Translations under genes and position numbers: made by a program | Assembly (NCBI GenBank): GCA_013698195.1 | Contig: JACCVK010000303.1 | Span: forward strand, 1-5,480 | DNA: 5,480 nt | Origin: Actinomycetota bacterium | GTDB taxonomy: Bacteria > Actinomycetota > Thermoleophilia > Gaiellales > Gaiellaceae | Direction: 5' to 3' | Shown: in pieces, positions 1 through 5,358 of the stretch | Layout of the letters: every line of letters starts with the position of its first letter | Numbering within the stretch: the first letter of the stretch is position 1 | The notes under the pieces: model-generated | What the model was told of the DNA's origin: nothing | The model's input: the letters and a program-made list of their open reading frames with translations, nothing else | Database searches by the model: none

Positions 1-140
1 AGGCCTGGACACCCGAGGCGCGGCGCGTGTTCGGCGAGCTCGGTCTCGACCCGGGGGAACCGGCACGTCGCCGACAGTTACTGGAATCGAACGCGTTTCG
101 AGAGCTGCTCGAGCCGGACGTCCTCCCGCGTGCCGCGTGA
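1..140 (+). CDS. C-terminal end of an unrecognised protein (partial, 5' end outside window)
   Basis: An open frame enters from the left edge (first full codon at base 3) and stops at TGA 138-140, giving 45 residues that start AWTPEARRV and end LPRAA. Codons mostly end in G or C, as in the complete genes here, which supports real coding. The tail is charged and probably helical (GEPARRRQLLESNAFRELLE), with no membrane segment or catalytic motif. The pattern of a GLDP stretch followed by RRR..L..NAF..LL loosely recalls the C-terminal helix of amidohydrolase or TatD-like metal hydrolases, but this is too weak for a name. A hairpin starts 7 bases after the stop and rel begins 213 bases later, so this gene is probably a separate transcription unit. 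Function unknown. Confidence 0.6.
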   Translation, partial: AWTPEARRVFGELGLDPGEPARRRQLLESNAFRELLEPDVLPRAA

Positions 141-147
141 AAGACCA

Positions 148-174
148 CTCCCGCCTTTCGGCGCCGGGAGGCGG
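148..174 (+). terminator. Terminator-like hairpin after the partial upstream gene
   Basis: Just after the stop at 138-140 there are two overlapping ways to form a GC-rich stem: CTCCCG (148-153) with CGGGAG (165-170), or CCGCCT (151-156) with AGGCGG (169-174). No T-run follows, which is common for hairpins ending transcripts in GC-rich actinobacteria. The position suggests a terminator for the upstream gene. This is inferred from sequence only; attenuation of a longer transcript into rel is another possibility. Confidence 0.4.
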
Positions 175-341
175 CTAGCCGAGACCGGGGCGCGCAGGCA
201 CGAGCGCATCCCGCATGGCGACGGCCAGCCGCCGCGCACGCCGTTGCCTGAGCCAGTGTCTGAAAGTACGCATGGATCAGCTGCCTTCGCTGTGCTCACG
301 AGCCCTCCTGCGCCGGGGAAGGTGTTCGAGAGGCCGCTCAG

Positions 342-347
342 TACACT
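342..347 (+). promoter_or_regulatory. Probable -10 box of a leaderless rel promoter
   Basis: TACACT matches the TANNNT form of an actinobacterial -10 element. Its last T is followed by exactly six bases (GATTGC) and then the ATG at 354, so the expected transcription start is the A of the start codon. No GGAGG-like sequence sits 5-12 bases before that ATG; the nearest purine run, GAGAGG at 328-333, is too far away. No convincing -35 is seen (AAGGTG at 319-324 by 17-base spacing). Together this points to a leaderless mRNA. Confidence 0.5.
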
Positions 348-353
348 GATTGC

Positions 354-2558
354 ATGAGCGTCCTCGACGCGAAACGACGGCATGCAGACCTCATCGAGGA
401 GCTCATCGCCGAGGTCGAGACGTACAACTCCGACGTCGACAAGGACCTCCTCCGCCGTGCGTTCGACACCGCGGAACGCGCTCACGAAGGTCAGACGCGG
501 CGTTCGGGCGAGGAGTTCATCCACCACCCCTTCGGCGTCGCGCGGATCTGTGCCGAGCTCCACCTCGACGAGCAGACCATCGCCGCCGCGCTTCTGCACG
601 ACGTCGTCGAGGACACCGGCTCCGAGGTCGACGAGATCCGCGCGGAGTTCGGACCGGAGATCGCTCAGCTCGTCGAGGGCGTCACCAAGCTCACCCGGAT
701 CACGTTCCAGAGTCGCGAGCAAGCCGAGGCCGAGAACTACCGGAAGATGATCGTCGCGATGGCGCAGGACGTCCGGGTCATCCTCATCAAGCTCGCCGAC
801 CGCCTGCACAACATGCGGACGATCGAGTACCTCGGCAAGCAGAAGCAGGCGCAGAAGGCGCGCGAAACACTCGAGGTGTATGCACCGCTTGCGCACCGGC
901 TCGGCATCCACGCGCTCAAGTGGGAGCTCGAGGATCTTTCGTTCCGAACCCTGCATCCGCGGAAATACGCGGAGATCAAGGCGATGGTCGCGGATCAGCG
1001 CGCCGATCGCGACGCGCAGGCGGACAAAGGAGCCGAGATCCTCGGGGAAGAGCTGCGTAAGGCGGACGTGCCGGCAGACATCACCGGGCGCGCGAAGCAC
1101 CTCTATTCGATCTACGACAAGATGGCGAAGCGCGGCCGGGAGTTCAACGAGATCCACGACCTCACCGCGATGCGCGTCATCTGCGAGCGCTCCGGCGACG
1201 AGGGCACACGCGACTGCTACGCGGCACTCGGCCTCGTCCATTCGCTCTGGAAACCGATGCCGGGCAGGTTCAAGGACTTCATCGCGATGCCGAAGCTGAA
1301 CCGCTACCGGTCGCTGCACACGACGGTGATCGGACCCGAAGGCAGACCGCTCGAGATCCAGGTGCGCACGCGCGACATGCACGAGGAAGCGGAGTACGGC
1401 GTCGCAGCACACTGGCTGTACAAGCGCGGTCGCGGTGCAAAGGCCGACGACGAGTGGCTCGTGTGGGTGAAGTCGCTGATGGACTCGCAGGAGGACGAGC
1501 AGGACCCGAGCGAGTACATGCGCGCCCTGCGCACGGACCTCTTCGCGGACGAGGTCTACGTGTTCACGCCGAAGGGCGAGGTGAAGGTGCTCCCGACCGG
1601 CGCGACCCCCATCGACTTCGCCTATGCGGTGCACACGGACGTCGGCCACCGAACGGTCGGCGCGAAGGTGAACAGCCGGATCGTCCCGCTCCACTACCAC
1701 TTGAAGAACGGCGACTTCGTCGAGATCCTCACCTCGAAGTCGGGCCGAGGCCCGTCGCGGGACTGGCTCTCGCTTGCGACCTCCTCACGCGCGAGGAACA
1801 AGATCCGGCAGTGGTTCCAGCGGGAGACCCGCGGCGAGACGGAGGCGAAGGGACGCGACCTCCTCGATCAGGCGCTCAAGGCCCAGAACTTGCCGTATCG
1901 CAAGCTCCAGGGTTCGAGTGTCCTCGCGCAGGTGATCCGCGAGACCGGGTTCAAGAAGGCCGAGGACTTCTACGTCGCGCTAGGCGCCGGAAAGCTCCAG
2001 TCGGGGCAGATCGTGAACAAGGTGCTTCAGCGACTGAAGACAGACGGCGTCGCGGAGGAGCCGGCGATCAGGACGAAGCCGTCGCGGGCAAAGAGCGCTG
2101 TCTCGAGCGGAAAGCTGGGCATCAACGTCGTCGGCGTCGAGGACGTGCTCGTACGCCTCGCGAAATGCTGCACACCCGTTCCCGGCGATCCGATCGTGGG
2201 GTACATCTCGCTCGGACGCGGAATCACCGTTCATCGTGACGACTGCCCCAACGTCCGGGCGCTCCAGCGAAATCCCGAGCGCTTCACGGCTGTGGAGTGG
2301 GAGGGAGGCGCGTCAGCGGGCTTCCTCGTGCAGATCTCGGTCGATGCCTGGGATCGCGCGCGCCTGCTCGAGGACGTGGCGCGGACGTTCGCGGAGCACG
2401 GCGCGAACATCGTCTCGTACGGCGGCGTCGTGCAGGACGGAATGGCCCGAAACTGGTACACGGCCGAGGTGGGCGAGGTGAAGGACCTGCGCTCGCTGCT
2501 CGGTGCGTTGCGAAACCTGGACGCGGTCTTCGACGCGTACCGCGTCACGCCGAGCTAA
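354..2558 (+). CDS. relA: Bifunctional (p)ppGpp synthetase/hydrolase, Rel/RelA-SpoT long form
   Basis: This 734-residue protein makes (p)ppGpp from GTP/GDP and ATP on starved ribosomes and also hydrolyses it; it is cytoplasmic. All long-RSH domains are present at family length. The HD hydrolase domain (about 30-180) has R49, H58, H82-D83, E86-D87, D149 and N153-T156, so it looks active. The synthetase domain (about 240-355) has R246, K248, D269, RFKD at 305-308, Y318 and E334 in EIQVRT. RFKD is the RxKD form found in bifunctional Rel enzymes, whereas synthetase-only RelA carries ExDD. A TGS domain spans about 393-460, with H432 in the GHRTVGAKVN stretch. A CC/zinc-finger-like segment has C605-C606, H627 and C631, and an ACT domain covers about 655-731. 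The N-terminus starts naturally at ATG 354, where a TANNNT box suggests leaderless translation. The gene stands alone: 213 noncoding bases precede it and a convergent gene follows. The symbol rel is equally suitable. Confidence 0.97.
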   Translation: MSVLDAKRRHADLIEELIAEVETYNSDVDKDLLRRAFDTAERAHEGQTRRSGEEFIHHPFGVARICAELHLDEQTIAAALLHDVVEDTGSEVDEIRAEFGPEIAQLVEGVTKLTRITFQSREQAEAENYRKMIVAMAQDVRVILIKLADRLHNMRTIEYLGKQKQAQKARETLEVYAPLAHRLGIHALKWELEDLSFRTLHPRKYAEIKAMVADQRADRDAQADKGAEILGEELRKADVPADITGRAKHLYSIYDKMAKRGREFNEIHDLTAMRVICERSGDEGTRDCYAALGLVHSLWKPMPGRFKDFIAMPKLNRYRSLHTTVIGPEGRPLEIQVRTRDMHEEAEYGVAAHWLYKRGRGAKADDEWLVWVKSLMDSQEDEQDPSEYMRALRTDLFADEVYVFTPKGEVKVLPTGATPIDFAYAVHTDVGHRTVGAKVNSRIVPLHYHLKNGDFVEILTSKSGRGPSRDWLSLATSSRARNKIRQWFQRETRGETEAKGRDLLDQALKAQNLPYRKLQGSSVLAQVIRETGFKKAEDFYVALGAGKLQSGQIVNKVLQRLKTDGVAEEPAIRTKPSRAKSAVSSGKLGINVVGVEDVLVRLAKCCTPVPGDPIVGYISLGRGITVHRDDCPNVRALQRNPERFTAVEWEGGASAGFLVQISVDAWDRARLLEDVARTFAEHGANIVSYGGVVQDGMARNWYTAEVGEVKDLRSLLGALRNLDAVFDAYRVTPS

Positions 2559-2579
2559 CCCCGATCGTCCGCAGCAGCG

Positions 2580-2605
2580 GGCTCCGAGCCGGTCTCGGTT
2601 CAGCC
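2580..2605. terminator. Hairpin between convergent genes, possible bidirectional terminator
   Basis: The 58-base gap between the rel stop (2556-2558) and the cupin-TPR stop (2617-2619) contains CCGAG (2584-2588), loop CCGGT and CTCGG (2594-2598). GGCT (2580-2583) can extend the stem with AGCC (2602-2605) across a three-base bulge. The location suits a shared terminator for both convergent transcripts. There is no T-run on either side, so the call rests on the stem and context. Confidence 0.45.
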
Positions 2606-2616
2606 TGCCTCGCGAG

Positions 2617-3264
2617 TCAGTGCTTGAGGGGCCATGCAGCGAGATCGCGCAGGGACGCGAGGTCCTCGTCTCGAGCGGCATGCTCGGCGAGGTCCGGGTT
2701 CAGCTCGAGGGCACGAGCCAGATGCGCGAGCGCGTCTTCCGTTCGCCCGACCAGGGCTTCGGCGCAGGCAAGGTTGTAGAGCGTGCCTGGGTGGTCCGGA
2801 CGTCGCACGAGCGCCTCCTCGAGCTCCGCCACGTACGCGTCGTAATCCCCGGCAGCTCGATGACGCTCGGCCGCGAAGAAGTCCTCCCACGGCGACGGCT
2901 CGTAAGCCGCGTCGCGCGGGCCGCCCACGGCGAGGACGGTGGTGTCGGGCTCCTCGGCGCGCGCGTGACGTTTCAGCGCGGGGTCGCGAACGAAGACGAT
3001 CGTCCCGGCCGGCGCGTCGAGCGTCTCCCCGTCGATGCTGAACGTCGCGCGGCCTGCAAGTACGACGTACACCTCCTCGTGCCCGAGAGCTTGCTCCGTG
3101 TGCTCCTCCACGACGTCGTCGCCCGCGTTCGGCGCGACGTACGCGTTCATCCCGAACGCTCCGATGTCGAGCGTGCGACGCACGGGACGCCAGAGAAGCG
3201 TTCCATCGACGACGGCGATCGGGTCGATCTCGTCGATCCGGATGCTCTGCCAGCCTTCGGCCAT
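2617..3264 (-). CDS. Cupin-domain protein with C-terminal TPR repeat
   Basis: The 215-residue product joins two modules. Residues about 30-115 form a single cupin barrel: EEHTE (53-57), GHEEVYVVLAGRATF (61-75) and DAPAGTIVFV (83-92). Candidate metal ligands are H55, H62, E63 or E64, and H100; the usual HxH of cupin motif 1 is altered, so metal binding is uncertain. After a WEDFF linker, residues about 128-192 form TPR-like helices (HPGTLYNLACAEALVGR, then EDALAHLARALELNP), and the end DEDLASLRDLAAW resembles the closing segment seen after TPR repeats. There is no signal peptide or membrane segment, so it should be cytosolic. A role in ligand sensing or protein assembly fits the modules, but the substrate is unknown. 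ATG 3264 is chosen over the adjoining GTG at 3267 because a TANNNT box lies six bases before it. It is monocistronic by appearance, convergent with rel and downstream of the protease terminator. Confidence 0.88.
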   Translation of the reverse strand: MAEGWQSIRIDEIDPIAVVDGTLLWRPVRRTLDIGAFGMNAYVAPNAGDDVVEEHTEQALGHEEVYVVLAGRATFSIDGETLDAPAGTIVFVRDPALKRHARAEEPDTTVLAVGGPRDAAYEPSPWEDFFAAERHRAAGDYDAYVAELEEALVRRPDHPGTLYNLACAEALVGRTEDALAHLARALELNPDLAEHAARDEDLASLRDLAAWPLKH

Positions 3265-3270
3265 CACTCG

Positions 3271-3276
3271 ACTCTA
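3271..3276 (-). promoter_or_regulatory. Probable -10 box of a leaderless cupin-TPR promoter
   Basis: Read on the minus strand, TAGAGT is followed by six bases (CGAGTG) and then ATG at 3264, the same geometry as at rel. No Shine-Dalgarno sequence precedes either the ATG or the tandem GTG. The -35 region is poor (CTGTGT around 3293-3298, 16-base spacing). A leaderless mRNA starting at the ATG, or at the GTG three bases earlier, is the simplest reading. Confidence 0.45.
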
Positions 3277-3303
3277 GTCCACGACGTAACGCACACAGTC
3301 AGA

Positions 3304-3330
3304 CCGAAGGCCGCTCGAGGCGGCCTTCGG
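3304..3330 (-). terminator. Strong perfect hairpin, likely terminator of the protease transcript
   Basis: CCGAAGGCCG (3304-3313) and CGGCCTTCGG (3321-3330) form a perfect ten-pair stem around the seven-base loop CTCGAGG. It lies 129 bases beyond the protease stop on the minus strand and just upstream of the cupin-TPR promoter, so it would stop protease read-through into that gene. It is followed on the minus strand by TCTGACTG and not by a T-run. Because the stem is symmetric, it could also act on plus-strand transcription, but no plus-strand gene ends here. Confidence 0.65.
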
Positions 3331-3458
3331 AAAGCTCGTTGCCGTGCGTCGTGGCTTCTACATCTGAGTCCTTTCCTCTCGAGCGCGCTGGTCGCGCTCA
3401 CTGGAGTCAATGAAACCGGGGCGTCCTAAGCTCGGGCTGAAGCGAGAGAAAGAAGGCT
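3331..3458 (-). other. Noncoding stretch after the protease gene (probable 3' UTR)
   Basis: This 128-base stretch lies between the protease stop and the strong hairpin and carries no plausible gene on either strand. It holds a second perfect stem, GAGCGCG (3381-3387) with CGCGCTC (3393-3399) around loop CTGGT. It is less GC-biased than the genes and contains purine/pyrimidine-skewed runs (AGCGAGAGAAAGAAGG near 3441). I read it as the 3' untranslated region of the protease mRNA. A small RNA processed from it is conceivable, but nothing matches a known family. Confidence 0.4.
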
Positions 3459-4562
3459 CTAAGAAGGACGCGTGCCGAGCGTGACCGTGACCGACCTGCG
3501 TTCTCCGTCGCGCAGCACCGTCAGCCTGACCTTTTCGCCGGGCCGTTTCGCGTCGATCGCGCTTTGCAGCTCTCCCGAGGTCGTTACCCGATCGCCGTCG
3601 ATTGCAACGATGACGTCTCCGCCGCTCGGCACCTCTGCTCCGTCCATCGTCGTCGTGCCAGTCGCGGCGCGCAGCGCGGCGTCCTCGGCAGGCGTTCCAC
3701 TCCGGACCTCGGTCACCGCGAGCCCGTCCTCGACGGCGACCATCGTGATTCCGAGATACGCGTGCGCGACCGTGCCCGAGTCGAGGAGCTGCGCCACGAT
3801 CGAGCGAACGGTGTTCGAGGGGATCGCGAAGCCGATGCCGTCGTTGCCGCCGGAGTCGCTCTCGATCTGCGCATTGACACCGACCACGCGGCCTCGCGCG
3901 TCGAGCAACGGCCCACCGGAGTTCCCGTGGTTGATCGCTGCATCGGTCTGAATCGAGTCCGTGATGGTGAAGTTGTTGGGCGCCGTCATCTGTCGATGGA
4001 GCGCGCTGACAACACCGGTGGTCAGGGTGCCCTCGAGGCCGAACGGGCTGCCGATCGCGGCGACCGTGTCGCCGATCTGGAGCGCGCTCGAGCTCCCGAG
4101 CGCGAGAGGGAGGAGAAGCGATGCAGGCGCGTCGATGTCGAGCACGGCGAGATCCGTGGAGGGGTCCGTACCAAGGATCTCGGCTCGACGGGTCGTGCCG
4201 TTCCAGAACCGAATCGATACAGACGACGCTCCGTCGACCACGTGCTGGTTCGTGACGATGGTTCCGTTGCTCGAGTACACGAAGCCCGAGCCCTGGGCCT
4301 GCTGCTCCTGTCCACCGAACTGAGTGGACCCGGCGCCGGTTGCCGTGATCTCGACGACGCTCTTATACGCCCTGGCGTACACATTCGCGAAGGTCTCGGT
4401 GGCGGCGGCCGGCTCCGAGCTCTCAACAGTGACGTCCCGAGTCTCGGGCGACGCGTCCTCGTCGAGGACAGCGAATGTCCCCGCGCCGGCAACTGCGCCC
4501 AGGACCGTGGCCGCCGCGAGTGCCGCGACGATCGAAATGACTCGGGGGGTGCCACCAGACAT
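3459..4562 (-). CDS. Membrane-anchored HtrA/DegS-like trypsin-fold serine protease with PDZ domain
   Basis: The 367-residue product should cleave misfolded or regulatory proteins outside the cytoplasmic membrane. One hydrophobic segment (about 8-33, VISIVAALAAATVLGAVAG) with no obvious cleavage site serves as an anchor or uncleaved signal. A linker rich in E, T and A precedes the chymotrypsin-like domain (about 58-260), which has the full triad: H107 in TNQHVV, D137 in TDLAV, S215 in GNSGGP. A single PDZ domain (about 267-365) contains YLGI and GDVIVAIDG. The one-TM, one-PDZ layout matches DegS, mycobacterial PepD and other actinobacterial HtrA proteins. ATG 4562 is preferred to a TTG at 4655: the extra 31 codons use TTA, CTA and other A/T-ending codons, lack family similarity and would cover the divergent promoter region. 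No good Shine-Dalgarno is seen (GGGG is only two bases from the ATG). The gene diverges from a two-component operon that probably regulates it. Confidence 0.93.
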   Translation of the reverse strand: MSGGTPRVISIVAALAAATVLGAVAGAGTFAVLDEDASPETRDVTVESSEPAAATETFANVYARAYKSVVEITATGAGSTQFGGQEQQAQGSGFVYSSNGTIVTNQHVVDGASSVSIRFWNGTTRRAEILGTDPSTDLAVLDIDAPASLLLPLALGSSSALQIGDTVAAIGSPFGLEGTLTTGVVSALHRQMTAPNNFTITDSIQTDAAINHGNSGGPLLDARGRVVGVNAQIESDSGGNDGIGFAIPSNTVRSIVAQLLDSGTVAHAYLGITMVAVEDGLAVTEVRSGTPAEDAALRAATGTTTMDGAEVPSGGDVIVAIDGDRVTTSGELQSAIDAKRPGEKVRLTVLRDGERRSVTVTLGTRPS

Positions 4563-4583
4563 GACCCCATGGGAGCCGCCGCA

Positions 4584-4623
4584 GGTAAGGAGTGCCTGAG
4601 CTAGAGCTAAGAACTCGCTAAGA
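4584..4623. repeat. 11-base-phased direct repeats in the divergent promoter region (possible response regulator site)
   Basis: Two identical heptamers, GCTAAGA at 4606-4612 and 4617-4623, are spaced 11 bases apart start to start. Continuing the same register leftward gives CCTGAGC (4595-4601, 4 of 7 matching) and GGTAAGG (4584-4590, 5 of 7 matching). Seven-base units separated by four bases, about one helical turn, are the arrangement bound by OmpR/PhoB-family dimers. The run sits between the protease and the adjacent OmpR/PhoB-family regulator gene, so it could be the regulator's own operator for both directions. Binding is inferred from pattern and context. Confidence 0.45.
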
Positions 4624-4650
4624 CACACGGTGAAAGCGCCGAACGTCGCG

Positions 4651-4656
4651 CACAAT
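4651..4656 (+). promoter_or_regulatory. Candidate -10 box for the response regulator operon
   Basis: CACAAT matches four of six bases of TATAAT. A start about seven bases further on would leave a short leader that still includes the GGAGGAGG ribosome binding site. The expected -35 position (CGGTGA near 4628) has no consensus match, as expected for a promoter that needs an activator. The assignment is tentative. Confidence 0.3.
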
Positions 4657-4667
4657 GCCCCTCATGT

Positions 4668-4675
4668 GGAGGAGG
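4668..4675 (+). promoter_or_regulatory. Ribosome binding site of the response regulator
   Basis: GGAGGAGG lies five bases before ATG 4681 and is a near-ideal Shine-Dalgarno. It settles the start at 4681, as against an in-frame GTG at 4630 that would add 17 residues ahead of the conserved receiver-domain beginning. It also contrasts with rel and the cupin-TPR gene, which have no such site. Confidence 0.85.
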
Positions 4676-4680
4676 CACCG

Positions 4681-5358
4681 ATGAGCATCCTCGTCGTCGA
4701 CGACGAGCCCGCCGTCCGCGAGTCCTTGCGGCGCGCGCTCGAGCTCGAGGGCTACGAGGTGGAGCTCGCGGCCGATGGCGGCGAGGCGATCACGCGTCTC
4801 GGCCACACGGAGCAACCCGAGGCGGTGATCCTCGACATTCTCATGCCGGGAGTCGACGGATTGGAGGTGTGCCGGCGTCTGCGCTCGACGGGCAACGCGA
4901 TACCCGTTCTCATGCTCACGGCGCAGGCGGAGGTAGAGAACCGCGTCGCCGGACTCGACGCGGGCGCCGACGACTACCTGCCGAAGCCGTTCGCGCTCGC
5001 GGAGCTTCTCGCCCGTCTGCGCGCGCTACTACGCCGAACGGGCACCGACTCCACGGATACGTTGCGATTCTCCGATCTCGAGCTCGATGCGGGCACGCGC
5101 GAAGTTCAGCGCGCCGGTGATGCGATCGAGCTGACGCGCACCGAGTTCTCGCTCCTCGAGCTCTTCCTTCGAAACCCAAGGCAGGTCCTGACGCGTTCGA
5201 TCATCTTCGAGCGCGTCTGGGGCTTCGACTTCGGCCCGACCTCGAACTCTCTTGACGTGTACATCGGTTATCTCCGGCGCAAGACGGAGGATGGCGGGAA
5301 GCGGCGCCTCATCCATACCGTTCGCGGTGTGGGCTACGCGCTGCGGGAGTCTCAATGA
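4681..5358 (+). CDS. OmpR/PhoB-family (MprA-like) DNA-binding response regulator
   Basis: The 225-residue cytoplasmic regulator has a receiver domain (about 1-117) and a winged-helix DNA-binding domain (about 127-223), the family's usual length. The receiver starts MSILVVDDEPAV, with acidic D7-D8, phosphoacceptor D52 in LDILMPG, T80 in LMLTAQ and K102 in PKPF, so phosphorylation should work normally. The effector has LTRTEFSLLELF (151-162), the recognition region SNSLDVYIGYLRRK (188-201) and the wing TVRGVGYAL (213-221). The stop overlaps the downstream kinase start by ATGA, indicating one operon with translational coupling. Sequence style and the divergent HtrA-type gene suggest an envelope-stress regulator comparable to MprA of mycobacteria. 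Phosphorylation would promote dimer binding to tandem direct repeats, for which a candidate lies at 4584-4623. Exact orthology cannot be settled from this window, so no symbol is given. Confidence 0.95.
   Translation: MSILVVDDEPAVRESLRRALELEGYEVELAADGGEAITRLGHTEQPEAVILDILMPGVDGLEVCRRLRSTGNAIPVLMLTAQAEVENRVAGLDAGADDYLPKPFALAELLARLRALLRRTGTDSTDTLRFSDLELDAGTREVQRAGDAIELTRTEFSLLELFLRNPRQVLTRSIIFERVWGFDFGPTSNSLDVYIGYLRRKTEDGGKRRLIHTVRGVGYALRESQ

Noticed and set aside
130..357. 75-codon plus-strand frame from GTG 130 ending in an ATGA overlap with rel
   Set aside because: The ATGA junction is tempting, but there is no ribosome binding site, the product is a P/R-rich string without a domain, and third-position GC falls in its second half. 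It also covers the hairpin and the rel -10 box.
78..1700. 540-codon minus-strand open frame opposite rel
   Set aside because: It lies antisense to the clearly recognised rel gene, is dominated by R, D, V and L as expected from reading GC-rich codons backwards, and has no recognisable domain.
2503..3429. 308-codon plus-strand frame opposite the cupin-TPR gene
   Set aside because: It starts inside rel in another frame and mirrors the cupin-TPR codons; no domain is seen.
4566..4573. CCCATGGG palindrome next to the protease start
   Set aside because: Eight bases only, expected by chance in GC-rich DNA; its G-run is too close to the ATG to be a good Shine-Dalgarno and no partner half-site is seen.
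3564..4604. 346-codon plus-strand frame opposite the protease
   Set aside because: Antisense shadow of a gene with a complete catalytic triad and PDZ domain; composition is an R/D/G-rich artefact.
4563..4655. N-terminal extension of the protease to a TTG start at 4655
   Set aside because: Codons such as TTA and CTA are unlike the rest of the gene, the residues precede a normal anchor sequence, and the extension would run through the repeats and the divergent promoter.
4630..4680. GTG start at 4630 for the response regulator
   Set aside because: The conserved receiver domain begins at MSILVVDDEP, and an excellent GGAGGAGG sits five bases before ATG 4681.
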